Shown in pieces: positions 9,248 through 17,974 of a stretch of 64,000 nucleotides of DNA (its first letter is position 1; each line of letters begins with the position of its first letter). The stretch is from contig NZ_KB899040.1 of assembly GCF_000378005.1 (NCBI RefSeq), positions 543,920 through 607,919 of the forward strand, in the 5' to 3' direction. The translations under genes were made by a program, and so were the position numbers. This DNA is from Coprothermobacter platensis DSM 11748. Its GTDB lineage: Bacteria > Coprothermobacterota > Coprothermobacteria > Coprothermobacterales > Coprothermobacteraceae. Below the pieces are notes generated by a model. It saw nothing but the letters and a program-made list of their open reading frames with translations. It was not told where the DNA came from and did no database searches.

Positions 9248-9248
9248 T

Positions 9249-11351
9249 ATGATTGAAAGAAAAAGAATAGAAGTCAGTGGAACTATAGCTGGTAAAAATG
9301 TTGTTTTTCAATCTGGCTTTTTAGCTCTTCAGGCGAATGGGGCCGTGCTTGCTCGTTTTGGTGACACTACAAGCTTGTCTACAGTCCTTATGAGCAGTGA
9401 ACCGAAACTGGATCAGGATTTCTTCCCACTTACTGTGGACTATGAAGAAAAGTCATATGCAGTAGGCAAGATACCTGGCGGGTTTTTAAAGAAGGAAGGG
9501 CGTCCCAGTGATGCTGAAATATTAAAAGCTAGATTGATTGATAGGGCCATACGCCCTATGTTTCCAGATGGCATGCGCAATGAAGTACAAGTTCTTAACA
9601 TGATATTGTCGGCTGATATGGAAAATCCACCTGATATCGTTGCTCTAAATGGAACTGCCGCTGCCTTGGCTGTTTCTGATATTCCTTTGCCAGAACTAAT
9701 CGCGGGCGTAAGGGTAGGGTACATAGATGGTAATTACGTGCTCAATCCGACTTTTGAAGAAATGTCCAAGTCTAAATTAGACTTGACAGTCGCGGGCACT
9801 CGTGATGCCATAGTCATGATCGAAGCTGGTGCGGCAGAGGTAGATAAAGAGTTACTACTGGGTGGATTGAGGTTTGCTCAAGATGGCATACGCCAGATTA
9901 TTGATTTAATAGCGGAACTGCAAGAAAAAGCAGGACGTGAAAAGACGCAGGTAACTGTTGTGGAGTTCCCCACGGAACAGATGGACTTTTTGCGAGGTTA
10001 CAGTGACCAATTGCAAAAAGCTATGGTTACCCCTATTAAGCAGGAAAGAGAGAAAGCTGTCGGCGAACTGAGAAAATCTGTTTACCAGACGATGCTTGAA
10101 CAATATCCGGACTTAGGAGAACCGCTCTTCAACCTAATGTTTGAAGAGATTCAAAGAGAAGTAGTCAGAGCCTATATGAAATCTACACGAAAACGTGTTG
10201 ATGGAAGAAGCTTTGATGAGATAAGGCCTCTTTATGCCGAAAGCGGTGTTCTCCCTCGGGTTCACGGTTCTGGACTTTTCATCAGAGGTCAGACGCAGGT
10301 AATGTCCACGGTTACATTAGGGAGTTTTAGTGATGTACAGTTTATTGATGCTATAGGTTTGGAAGAATTCAAACGTTTTATGCACCAGTATGATTTCCCG
10401 CCTTTTAGTACGGGTGAGCTGAAACCTCGTAGGGGACCGTCGCGTCGAGAGATTGGTCATGGTGCTCTTGTGGAAAGAGCGTTATCGTATTTGATTCCTT
10501 CTGAAGAAGATTTTCCTTATACCATACGCGTGGTAAGTGAAGTCCTTGAGAGCAATGGGTCTACTTCTATGGCAAGCACGTGCGCAAGTTCTATTGCCTT
10601 AATGAATGCTGGTGTCCCTATAGCTCGCCATGTTGGTGGTATTGCCATGGGTTTGATAGAGTATGACGATGAAAATATTGTTCTTACAGATATTCAAGGT
10701 CTGGAAGATCATCTGGGCGATATGGATTTCAAGGTTGCTGGAACGCGCCAGGGCATTACTGCCTTACAGTTGGATGTTAAGGTTAAGGGCATAAGTGTTG
10801 ACACATTAGATAAAGCTGTGGACCAAGCCGAAATAGCTCGGATGAAGATACTAGATGTGCTTTATAACGCTATTCCTGAGCCAAAGTCGCTTTCCGAAAC
10901 CGCTCCAAGAATTGTGAAAATTGAGATACCTATTGATAAAATAGGTGAAGTTATCGGACCCGGTGGAAGAAACGTTAAACGTATAGCTCAGGATACAGGA
11001 GCGACTATTGATATTCGTGAAGATGGTGTTGCTTTCATAAAAGGTCTTAGTGATGAATCTGTGAATATGGCTAAACAGCAAGTCGAAATGATTGCAAAAG
11101 ATCCTGAAGTGGGAGAAGAGTTATCTGCGCGGGTTATTAAAGTAACCCCTTCTTACGCTATAGTAGAAATAGCTCCGGGAAAAACAGGATTGCTTCACGT
11201 TTCAGAAGTTTCAGAAACACGTATAAAGACGCTTGAGGATGTACTCAGCGTAGGAGATACAATAAAAGTTTGGGTAAAAGAGAAAGATGCCGAAGGGCGT
11301 CTCAGGTTTACCGCTAAGGAGAAAAAAGTCGAATCTCGGAAACAGGAATAA
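9249..11351 (+). CDS. pnp: Polyribonucleotide nucleotidyltransferase (PNPase)
   Basis: 700 residues. Two RNase PH domains (about 1-220 and 305-540) flank an all-helical linker; the second has the active-site region with [20 protein letters not shown] and [20 protein letters not shown] domain ([13 protein letters not shown] near 560) and an S1 domain (about 620-690) complete the standard order. It degrades RNA 3'-5' using phosphate, and can add tails in reverse. It usually works with RNase J or RNase Y in organisms without RNase E; RNase J is encoded just downstream. No clear ribosome site separates it from rpsO, so translational coupling is likely. Confidence 0.98.
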   Translation: MIERKRIEVSGTIAGKNVVFQSGFLALQANGAVLARFGDTTSLSTVLMSSEPKLDQDFFPLTVDYEEKSYAVGKIPGGFLKKEGRPSDAEILKARLIDRAIRPMFPDGMRNEVQVLNMILSADMENPPDIVALNGTAAALAVSDIPLPELIAGVRVGYIDGNYVLNPTFEEMSKSKLDLTVAGTRDAIVMIEAGAAEVDKELLLGGLRFAQDGIRQIIDLIAELQEKAGREKTQVTVVEFPTEQMDFLRGYSDQLQKAMVTPIKQEREKAVGELRKSVYQTMLEQYPDLGEPLFNLMFEEIQREVVRAYMKSTRKRVDGRSFDEIRPLYAESGVLPRVHGSGLFIRGQTQVMSTVTLGSFSDVQFIDAIGLEEFKRFMHQYDFPPFSTGELKPRRGPSRREIGHGALVERALSYLIPSEEDFPYTIRVVSEVLESNGSTSMASTCASSIALMNAGVPIARHVGGIAMGLIEYDDENIVLTDIQGLEDHLGDMDFKVAGTRQGITALQLDVKVKGISVDTLDKAVDQAEIARMKILDVLYNAIPEPKSLSETAPRIVKIEIPIDKIGEVIGPGGRNVKRIAQDTGATIDIREDGVAFIKGLSDESVNMAKQQVEMIAKDPEVGEELSARVIKVTPSYAIVEIAPGKTGLLHVSEVSETRIKTLEDVLSVGDTIKVWVKEKDAEGRLRFTAKEKKVESRKQE

Positions 11352-11354
11352 TCG

Positions 11355-11915
11355 ATGAACGAAAACCTATGGAAAGAGCTTGAACACTTTGCTCTTGGTT
11401 GCACCGCTTGCGAACTGTGCAAGACTCGAAAAAATGTGGTTTTCGGTTCAGGTGATCCGTTTTCCAGATTATGGCTCATTGGAGAGGCTCCTGGATCAAC
11501 AGAAGACGAAAAAGGTTTACCTTTTGTAGGACAAGCTGGTTCTCTTTTGGATGGTTTTCTCACTAAGAATGGGTTCAAAAGAGACAGCTTGTTCATAACA
11601 AACGTGATCAAATGCAGGCCGCCTAATAACGCTGATCCTACTGATGAACAAAAAGATCAGTGCTTTCCTATTTTGACTGCTCAGTTGTCCATAGGTAAGC
11701 CTAAATATGTTTTGGCTTTGGGAAGACATGCCGCAGAAGCATTGGTACCAAGGCCATTTAAAAGTATAAAAGAAATTAGAGGACAGATCATCCAGTTGGA
11801 TGAAGTAAAAGTCGTAGTCACTTATCATCCTGCAGCGGTTCTTAGAAATCCTCGACTCGGTGAAATTGTTGACCATGATATTCAGATGATGTCCAAACTT
11901 ATTGCTGGAGAGTGA
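11355..11915 (+). CDS. Family 4 uracil-DNA glycosylase (iron-sulfur type)
   Basis: 186 residues. Motif A is GEAPGSTED near residue 43, followed by GLPFVGQAGSLLD, then TNVIKCRPPNN near 83 and the C-terminal TYHPAAVLRNP, all standard for the thermophile-type family 4 enzymes. Cysteines at CTACELC (residues 17, 20 and 23) and KCRPP near 88 and CFP near 104 supply the [4Fe-4S] ligands, of which four are used in the family. It removes uracil left by cytosine deamination, a frequent lesion at high temperature, which fits a thermophile. It sits between pnp and the RNase J gene, overlapping neither domain of them. Confidence 0.93.
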   Translation: MNENLWKELEHFALGCTACELCKTRKNVVFGSGDPFSRLWLIGEAPGSTEDEKGLPFVGQAGSLLDGFLTKNGFKRDSLFITNVIKCRPPNNADPTDEQKDQCFPILTAQLSIGKPKYVLALGRHAAEALVPRPFKSIKEIRGQIIQLDEVKVVVTYHPAAVLRNPRLGEIVDHDIQMMSKLIAGE

Positions 11916-11917
11916 AT

Positions 11918-13567
11918 ATGATTAGGTTTTATGCACTTGGTGGTTTAGGTGAAATTGGTAAGAATTTGTATGTTGTAGAAAAAGATGGAAAAATACTCAT
12001 ACTTGATTGTGGTCTTAAGTTTTCGGATGTTCCCGGAGTAGATTTTCTTCTTCCAGATTTTTCATATTTAGAAAAAAGAGCGAAAGATATTGTCGGGCTA
12101 TTCTTGAGCCACGGGCACGAAGATCATATTGGTGGTGTTCCATTTTTCTTGCAACGTGTTCGTGTACCTGTGATAAGCTCCAGACTAAGCTTGGAACTGG
12201 TAAAAGCGAATCTCGGTTCCAAAGCATCAGAATATGAGTTTATTCAGGTAGCACCTGGCGAATCTATGGAGTTAAACCCGTTTGAGCTTCACTTTGTGGA
12301 AATGCGTCATTCAATACCGGAAGCATTAGGTCTCTACATTAAGACTGATGAAGCGCGAATTTTCTTTACAGGTGATTACAAAATCGAAGTGGCCCCAGTC
12401 TCTGGGAAACCAACTGATTTTAAAACGCTGTCCAGTATAGGAGAAGAAGGTGTTGATTTCCTTCTTGCAGATTCGACGAATGCCGAGCCATCCATGGTGT
12501 GGAATGGAGGAGGAAGTGCGGCAGATTGTCTGACTGAACAACAGGTTTATGAGTTGCTGGACAAAGAGATAAGTAGTTCCACGGGTCGTGTAATTGTAAG
12601 TACGTTTGCTTCTCACATTGACCGTATTCAACAGATTATTAAAATCGCTCAGAAGGAAGAACGCAGTGTAGCCATTGAAGGCCGCAGTTTAATTAAAAAT
12701 ATGAAAATTGCTGAGAAGCTCGGATATATGGATGGTTTAAGCCATCGTATTGTCACTGCTCAAGCACTGGAGGCACTTCCAAGAAATAAGCAGATGATCA
12801 TCGCTAGCGGTAGTCAAGGTGAGCCACTTTCAGCTTTGGTCAGGATATCTTCGGGAACACATAAACGTGTGAAAGTTGAAAAGGGCGATAAGGTTATCAT
12901 AGCAGCTTACCCCATACCTGGGAACGAAAGAGCCGTTACAGATGTCATTAATAGTTTGCTTTACAAAGGAGCAGAAGTTAGGTTCATACATAGCTCTGGG
13001 CATCCTTGTACAGCAAAAGATCATCAACTAATCATGCTTAATCTTTTGAAACCGCGCTATCTAGTACCCATTCACGGAGAGTGGCAACATTTGGTGGGGC
13101 ATGCAGATATAGGAAAACGTGCAGGTTTACCTTCCGAGAATATTTTTCTCATGGAAAATGGTGATGTCTTGGTTTATGAAAAAGACAAGGACAACCCTAG
13201 GATAAAGAAGCATGGTATAGAGAACGTTGGTACCTTTATAGTGGATGGCATACTTAGCAAAGTGGAAGCGGCTGTGGCTGTTAAAGAACGTATGAAAATT
13301 GGTGCTGAAGGTGTTGTGATCGTCGAAGCTGTTTATATGGAAGACAAGCATGACTGGTTGGTGGATACTGTCATGCTTGGTGTCGTTACGGAATCTTCGC
13401 AAAACACAGTGAGCAAATCTCTTAACGATGCTCTTTACAAAATGTTGAGTGACCAATCTCCTGATGCTATGAGTGGGTTAGAATCGCGTATAACAGCTTC
13501 AGTAAAAGAGTACCTAAAAGGTATGAACCAGTATCCTGAAGTAGTGGTCCGCCTAAGTACAATATAG
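11918..13567 (+). CDS. rnj: Ribonuclease J
   Basis: 549 residues from ATG 11918 (GTG 11912 is possible; GGAGAG at 11907 favours the ATG). Metallo-beta-lactamase fold with SHGHEDHIGG near residue 64, FTGDYKIE near 150 and HGEWQHL near 385, plus the beta-CASP middle domain, as in RNase J1/J2. These enzymes cut RNA inside and also chew 5'-3', and carry out mRNA turnover and rRNA maturation in bacteria without RNase E. The first bases overlap or abut the preceding glycosylase stop. With pnp in the same run, this looks like an RNA-decay operon with a DNA-repair gene in it. Confidence 0.95.
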   Translation: MIRFYALGGLGEIGKNLYVVEKDGKILILDCGLKFSDVPGVDFLLPDFSYLEKRAKDIVGLFLSHGHEDHIGGVPFFLQRVRVPVISSRLSLELVKANLGSKASEYEFIQVAPGESMELNPFELHFVEMRHSIPEALGLYIKTDEARIFFTGDYKIEVAPVSGKPTDFKTLSSIGEEGVDFLLADSTNAEPSMVWNGGGSAADCLTEQQVYELLDKEISSSTGRVIVSTFASHIDRIQQIIKIAQKEERSVAIEGRSLIKNMKIAEKLGYMDGLSHRIVTAQALEALPRNKQMIIASGSQGEPLSALVRISSGTHKRVKVEKGDKVIIAAYPIPGNERAVTDVINSLLYKGAEVRFIHSSGHPCTAKDHQLIMLNLLKPRYLVPIHGEWQHLVGHADIGKRAGLPSENIFLMENGDVLVYEKDKDNPRIKKHGIENVGTFIVDGILSKVEAAVAVKERMKIGAEGVVIVEAVYMEDKHDWLVDTVMLGVVTESSQNTVSKSLNDALYKMLSDQSPDAMSGLESRITASVKEYLKGMNQYPEVVVRLSTI

Positions 13568-13606
13568 ACTACCGTTCAATTGAGCTCAGGTGGGGAGGTG
13601 TTTGTT

Positions 13607-13999
13607 ATGCTAAAGGGGTTTAGGGAGTTTCTCTCTAGAGGCAACGTTGTTGACCTGGCTGTAGCTGTTATTGTAGGTGCTGCGTTCAACAATGTGGTGA
13701 ATTCGTTAGTAAAAGACCTTTTCACGCCATTGCTCGGTCTTATTGGCGGTTTACCAGATTTTAGCAATTGGAAACTTGGCCCAGTGATGATCGGTTCTTT
13801 TATAAACAGTGTAATTTCTTTCGTTGTTATTGCGGGCATTGTTTATTTTGTTATTGTTCTGCCACTTAACAGTCTGGAAAACAGAACTAAACAGCGAGAG
13901 CAGAAAATAGCCTCACCGCCGGAACCATCTGAAGAAGTTAAACTCTTACGCCAAATCGTTGAATTACTTCAAAAGAACTCCGGCGGCGAGCAGAGCTAG
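13607..13999 (+). CDS. mscL: Large-conductance mechanosensitive channel MscL
   Basis: 130 residues from ATG 13607, behind the strong GGGGAGGTG at 13592-13600. FREFLSRGNVVDLAVAVIVGAAF is split across the N-terminal amphipathic helix and first membrane segment (about residues 5-35); a second membrane segment lies at about 65-88, followed by a charged tail ending in a short helix (EEVKLLRQIVELL). MscL opens under membrane tension to release solutes in osmotic downshock. It faces the minus-strand cupin gene, with only five bases between the stops and no clear hairpin. Confidence 0.96.
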   Translation: MLKGFREFLSRGNVVDLAVAVIVGAAFNNVVNSLVKDLFTPLLGLIGGLPDFSNWKLGPVMIGSFINSVISFVVIAGIVYFVIVLPLNSLENRTKQREQKIASPPEPSEEVKLLRQIVELLQKNSGGEQS

Positions 14000-14004
14000 T
14001 ATGC

Positions 14005-14352
14005 TTAATCGCGCTTAGGAATTACGCAAATGAACTTCCACACAGAAGAACCAGTGTTTTCGTAGCCATGAAGTGCTTGCGGTTCTATGAACATTGCATC
14101 TCCTGCTTTTACATCTACAGGTTCGTCACCTACAGTTATGCGCCCTTCTCCTTCTAATGTAAAAATCTCATGTTCCCAAGAATGACGGTGAGGAAACATT
14201 TTGGCTCCCACCGGAAATTCGAAGAGCCGCATCTCAAAGTGAGGGACACCTATGTCCTTGTGAAGTAACCAGCGGATGCTTACGCCTCCCTCTGTACCTG
14301 AAACATCCTCTGTAGGTACATCTTTGTAATTGACCTTATAATAATCAGCCAT
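14005..14352 (-). CDS. Small cupin-domain protein
   Basis: 115 residues, one cupin barrel. Motif 1 is FPHRHSWEHEIFTLEGEG (His residues and Glu for metal binding), motif 2 is GDAMFIEPQALHGYENTG. Single cupins of this size bind small ligands or act as isomerases or dioxygenases; nothing here fixes the substrate. It has an excellent ribosome site (GGAGGTGAT read on the minus strand, 14356-14364). It is transcribed away from rpsB from a shared intergenic region and converges on mscL. Confidence 0.85.
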   Translation of the reverse strand: MADYYKVNYKDVPTEDVSGTEGGVSIRWLLHKDIGVPHFEMRLFEFPVGAKMFPHRHSWEHEIFTLEGEGRITVGDEPVDVKAGDAMFIEPQALHGYENTGSSVWKFICVIPKRD

Positions 14353-14389
14353 ACGATCACCTCCAAGGCTTATTCTATCATTGTTGCTG

Positions 14390-14398
14390 TGCTATAAT
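14390..14398 (+). promoter_or_regulatory. Extended -10 promoter of the rpsB operon
   Basis: TGCTATAAT is a perfect extended -10 element. The -35 region around 14370 (TTATTC) is weak, as is usual for extended -10 promoters. It would start transcription near 14405, leaving a leader of about 95 bases before rpsB. Confidence 0.65.
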
Positions 14399-14420
14399 TA
14401 AAAAGCTATGGAAGTAAGCA

Positions 14421-14469
14421 CGTCCCTTTTAAGGCATGGCTCCCACATAAATAGTGGGTAATAGGGGCG
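14421..14469 (+). promoter_or_regulatory. Structured leader upstream of rpsB
   Basis: Two nested stems can form in the leader: CGTCCC (14421-14426) with GGGGCG (14464-14469, one G-U pair), enclosing CCCAC (14442-14446) with GTGGG (14454-14458). The element ends about 18 bases before the rpsB ribosome site. Position and shape suggest a ribosomal-protein S2 autoregulatory site, by inference only. Confidence 0.4.
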
Positions 14470-14500
14470 GAAGAATAAAAACCATTTGGAGGTGTTTTTT

Positions 14501-15310
14501 GTGGCAGTAGTGACGTTGAAACAGTTATTAGAGGCCGGTGTACATTTTGGCCATCAGACAAGACGCTGGAACCCTAAAATGAAACCATTCATTTATGCTG
14601 AGAGGAATGGCATATACATTATTGATCTGCAAAAGACGTATGAGCAGTTGGAGAAGGCGTACGATTTTGTGAGGGATGCCAGTAAAGATGGCAAAGTTGT
14701 TCTGTTTGTAGGTACAAAACGGCAAGCTCAGGAACCAATTCGTGAAGAAGCGGAAAGAGCAGGCATGCCTTATGTCAATCAGCGGTGGATCGGTGGGTTC
14801 TTAACGAACTTCCGTACCATACGTGGTCGTATAAAGAAATATAAGGAACTGCTTGCACTTAAAGAACAGGGCTATATTGAGTCACTCGGTTATAAAGAGC
14901 AGAAAACAGTGATGAGAGAATTAGATAAGTTGGATAAATACTATTCGGGTGTGAAAGATATGGAAACGCTTCCGGATGTGCTTTTTGTGGTTGATACGAA
15001 AAAAGAGGAAGCAGCAATAAGGGAAGCAAAGAAGATTGGTATACCTGTGGTCGCAATGGTAGATACAAACTGTGATCCAGATATGATCGATTATCCCATA
15101 CCTGCAAACGACGATGCTGTTAGAGCTATCAAACTGGTTACTTCTAAAATTGCGGACGCTATTTTAGAAGGCCGGGAAGGACGTCAAGGTGTAGTTACAC
15201 CAGAAGGCCAACAGGCAAGCATGGAAGAAATAGCTGAGGAACTGGAAGGCATCGATGAGACCGAGAAATATCTCGATTTGATCGAAGACCAAGAAAAGGA
15301 GGAAGAGTAA
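14501..15310 (+). CDS. rpsB: 30S ribosomal protein S2
   Basis: 269 residues from GTG 14501, preceded by GGAGGTG at 14488-14494; the longer open frame would start inside that site. Landmarks include [32 protein letters not shown] and DTNCDPD. A glutamate-rich tail (ending DQEKEEE) extends past the family core. S2 joins late in 30S assembly and is needed for binding S1-like partners. It heads the rpsB-tsf-pyrH-frr-cdsA-dxr-rseP-ispG-proS run and has its own promoter and structured leader. Confidence 0.98.
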   Translation: MAVVTLKQLLEAGVHFGHQTRRWNPKMKPFIYAERNGIYIIDLQKTYEQLEKAYDFVRDASKDGKVVLFVGTKRQAQEPIREEAERAGMPYVNQRWIGGFLTNFRTIRGRIKKYKELLALKEQGYIESLGYKEQKTVMRELDKLDKYYSGVKDMETLPDVLFVVDTKKEEAAIREAKKIGIPVVAMVDTNCDPDMIDYPIPANDDAVRAIKLVTSKIADAILEGREGRQGVVTPEGQQASMEEIAEELEGIDETEKYLDLIEDQEKEEE

Positions 15311-15312
15311 CA

Positions 15313-15906
15313 ATGGATATATCTGCTTCATGTGTGAAACAACTCCGTGATGAAACCGGAGCTGGTTTCATGGAGTGCAAAAAAGCATTACAGGAAACAA
15401 ATGGCGATATGGAAAAGGCAAAGGAAGTACTGAAGGAAAAAGGTCTTGCTAAGGCTGAGAAAAAGGCCGGGCGTGCTGCGTCACAAGGGCTCATCCACTC
15501 TTATATTCACGGTGAGGGTAAACTTGGCGTCCTTGTTGAGGTTAACTGCGAAACCGATTTCGTTGCAAGGACGGACGATTTTAAAGAACTTGTCCACGAA
15601 ATAGCGTTGCAGATAGCAGGTATGGCTCCTGAGTACGTCAGCATTGAAGATGTACCTGCTGACGTGTTGGAGCAAGAAAAAGAACTGTACAGAAAACAAG
15701 CTGAAAATGAAGGGAAGCCTGCTGAGATTATAGATAAGATCGTAGAAGGAAAAGTACAGAATTTTTATAAAACCAAAGTTCTATTGGAGCAACCTTATGT
15801 AAGAGACGATTCTAAGGTCGTAAAAGATCTCATCAAAGAAAAAATAGCTTTGATCGGCGAGAATATCGTCGTACGTCGGTTTGTTCGTTGGACTTTAGGT
15901 GAGTGA
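15313..15906 (+). CDS. tsf: Translation elongation factor Ts
   Basis: 197 residues, a compact EF-Ts of the thermophile/Gram-positive short type. The N-terminal UBA-like domain carries LRDETGAGFMECKKAL, followed by the core with EVNCETDFVAR near residue 78 and the C-terminal VVRRFVRW. It exchanges GDP for GTP on EF-Tu. It starts two bases after rpsB, the universal pairing, and overlaps the beginning of the pyrH reading frame. Confidence 0.98.
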   Translation: MDISASCVKQLRDETGAGFMECKKALQETNGDMEKAKEVLKEKGLAKAEKKAGRAASQGLIHSYIHGEGKLGVLVEVNCETDFVARTDDFKELVHEIALQIAGMAPEYVSIEDVPADVLEQEKELYRKQAENEGKPAEIIDKIVEGKVQNFYKTKVLLEQPYVRDDSKVVKDLIKEKIALIGENIVVRRFVRWTLGE

Positions 15907-15911
15907 AGGCC

Positions 15912-16628
15912 ATGCAGCCCTTTAAAAGGTTGCTGGTAAAATTAAGTGGCGAATTGTTGGGCGGAGAAAACATCGTTTTCTCCGCTCCTTATTTAGATGC
16001 TCTCTGTAATGCGGTTAGTGCTCTGAAGCAGTCCGACCGAGAATTGGCATTTGTGGTTGGCGGAGGAAATATATGGCGAGGGCGCGATGCAGAGAGATTA
16101 AAGATTGATAGTACTGATGCAGATTACGTAGGTATGTTGGCTACTGCAGTGAATGGTTTAATGCTTAAAAGTGTCTTTGAAAGCAGAGGCATAGGAACAG
16201 AATTAGTTTCGAGCTTCAACATTGATGGTATAGCCTGTCGCAAACATCCTTCGGAAGTAAGAGAGCTGATCAAACAGCAGGTTGTAGTTTTTGTGGGAGG
16301 AACAGGTATGCCTCATCTAACCACTGATACCTTGGCTGCGATAAGAGCTGTGGAAATTGGTGCGGACACATTGGTTAAACTGACAAAAGTTGATGGCGTT
16401 TATGATAAAGATCCTGAGAAATACAAAGATGCAAAGAAATTTGATCGTATTTCCTTTGATGAAGCTTTGCAAAAGCGTTTAGAAATTATGGATTTAGCAG
16501 CTTTCGAATTGTTGCGTGATCATCATATTTCGGTGGCTGTTATAAAAGGAACAGATCCAAAAGCGTTAACACGTTTTGTAGATAACCCGCAAGAAGGAAC
16601 ATTGGTTTTGCCAACAGTGGAGGTGTGA
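15912..16628 (+). CDS. pyrH: UMP kinase
   Basis: 238 residues from ATG 15912; a GTG at 15903 is in frame but lies on the tsf stop. Amino-acid-kinase fold: KLSGELLGG, FVVGGGNIWRG, and TKVDGVYDKDP near residue 158. It phosphorylates UMP to UDP and is the bacterial hexameric type, usually activated by GTP. An 11-base perfect hairpin with a three-base loop (15961-15985) sits at codons 17-25. It ends inside the ribosome site of frr (GGAGGTGTG). Confidence 0.97.
   Translation: MQPFKRLLVKLSGELLGGENIVFSAPYLDALCNAVSALKQSDRELAFVVGGGNIWRGRDAERLKIDSTDADYVGMLATAVNGLMLKSVFESRGIGTELVSSFNIDGIACRKHPSEVRELIKQQVVVFVGGTGMPHLTTDTLAAIRAVEIGADTLVKLTKVDGVYDKDPEKYKDAKKFDRISFDEALQKRLEIMDLAAFELLRDHHISVAVIKGTDPKALTRFVDNPQEGTLVLPTVEV
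15961..15985. repeat. Perfect hairpin inside pyrH
   Basis: GCGGAGAAAAC, loop ATC, GTTTTCTCCGC: an 11-base perfect inverted repeat with a minimal loop, 50 bases into the pyrH frame. There is no following T-run, so it is not a plain terminator. Confidence 0.7.
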
Positions 16629-16633
16629 ACTTT

Positions 16634-17194
16634 ATGAAAGAGCATGAAATAACCAAGGAAGCCAGAGACCATTTCAAGAAGACTATAGACACTATGAGCG
16701 AACAGCTCAGCACTATTCGTGCTTCACGGGTGAGCCCTGCCATACTGGAGCCTATAACTGTGGAGTATGGTGGCTCTAAGTACAGGATAAATGACTTGGC
16801 TATGATAGTTGCTCAGGATGCACGTACACTGTTAATAGAACCTTGGGACAACTCCATGATTCCGGCTATTTCAAAGGCCATACAGAAAGCTAATATCGGT
16901 GCTAATCCTAGTGACGATGGTAAAAGCATAAAACTGCTGTTTCCTACACTATCTCAAGAGCGACGTCAAGAACTCACAAAACTTGTAGATAAGTATCTGG
17001 AAGAAGCTCGTATCGCCTTGCGTAATATCCGCCGCGAGTACGTGGATGAGGTAAAAGGAAAAGAAAAGAAGAAAGAACTCTCAGAAGACGAAAGCAGACG
17101 AGTCCAGAATGAAATTCAGAAAGTCTACGAAGAGTTTGAAAAAGAAATGGAGCAAATTTGTGATAAGAAACGAAAAGAGATTATGGAAGAGTGA
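16634..17194 (+). CDS. frr: Ribosome recycling factor
   Basis: 186 residues from ATG 16634, preceded by GGAGGTGTG overlapping the pyrH stop. Family landmarks are LSTIRASRVSPAIL, ANIGANPSDDGKSIKL, LTKLVDKYLEEARIALRNIRREYVDEVKG split across domain I helices, and a long charged helical end. It splits post-termination ribosomes with EF-G. In most Firmicutes uppS follows before cdsA; here cdsA follows directly and uppS is not in the window. Confidence 0.98.
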   Translation: MKEHEITKEARDHFKKTIDTMSEQLSTIRASRVSPAILEPITVEYGGSKYRINDLAMIVAQDARTLLIEPWDNSMIPAISKAIQKANIGANPSDDGKSIKLLFPTLSQERRQELTKLVDKYLEEARIALRNIRREYVDEVKGKEKKKELSEDESRRVQNEIQKVYEEFEKEMEQICDKKRKEIMEE

Positions 17195-17200
17195 ATCAGG

Positions 17201-17974
17201 TTGCTTGGGGGGCTAATTGATCACGAGCTCATTGTACGAGCTCTATGGGGCATAATTGTTGTCGTATTAGTCGTAGTGAGCATACTTTCTAACTGGAGTT
17301 ATGGTTTATTGACATTTTTCATTGGGTTGATGTCTGTTCTTGAACTTGCAAGCATGTTTAGGGTAGACTACATCCATGCAATTATCATTTATGTTGTGGA
17401 CTACGTTGCTACGGTGTTCTTCGGCTTAGGTATTGGTCTGGCTCTTGGCCTGATAATCGTTATTTTATCCTCCCTTAGGTTAAATCCGTTAGAAAGCACA
17501 GATAAGCGTTGGATACTTGTAAAAGTTGTCTCAGTCTATATAGCACTTTGTACAAGCAGCTTTATAATGTTCAAATTGTATGTGCCTTCTCCGTGGATAG
17601 TGTTGTGTTTTTGGCTTTCCCTTTGGGTTTTTGATTCTACAGCGTATTTATGGGGAAGGAATACAGGCTCTGAGCGTTTTGCCCCGTTTATAAGCCCTGG
17701 GAAAAATTTAGAGGGGTTTGTGTTTGGCTATATAACAACGATACTGTGCAGTGCACTACTGAGTGTTATCTTTAAGCAACCTATCATAAATATGTTTGGC
17801 ATTTTCGTTCCCTTGTCTGGTATATGTGGAGATTTGTTGGAATCTTGGGCTAAGCGTATAGCTGGGGTAAAAGATTCCGGAAAAATCATTCCGTATCATG
17901 GCGGCATATGGGATAGATTTGATAGCTCATTGCTTGCATCACTGGTTGTTTTGGTGGTGATCGAATGTCTGTAA
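17201..17974 (+). CDS. cdsA: Phosphatidate cytidylyltransferase
   Basis: 257 residues, TTG start (weak ribosome site), integral membrane protein with about seven hydrophobic segments. The C-terminal CDP-diglyceride synthetase signature is present: CGDLLESWAKRIAGVKDSGK then PYHGGIWDRFDS. It makes CDP-diacylglycerol from phosphatidate and CTP, the branch point of phospholipid synthesis. The order frr-cdsA-dxr is the usual Firmicutes one. Its end overlaps dxr by 10 bases. Confidence 0.92.
   Translation: MLGGLIDHELIVRALWGIIVVVLVVVSILSNWSYGLLTFFIGLMSVLELASMFRVDYIHAIIIYVVDYVATVFFGLGIGLALGLIIVILSSLRLNPLESTDKRWILVKVVSVYIALCTSSFIMFKLYVPSPWIVLCFWLSLWVFDSTAYLWGRNTGSERFAPFISPGKNLEGFVFGYITTILCSALLSVIFKQPIINMFGIFVPLSGICGDLLESWAKRIAGVKDSGKIIPYHGGIWDRFDSSLLASLVVLVVIECL

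Noticed and set aside
15635..15665. 8-base inverted repeat ACGTCAGC/GCTGACGT in tsf
   Set aside because: The loop is 15 bases and the stem is moderate; such repeats occur by chance in a window this long.
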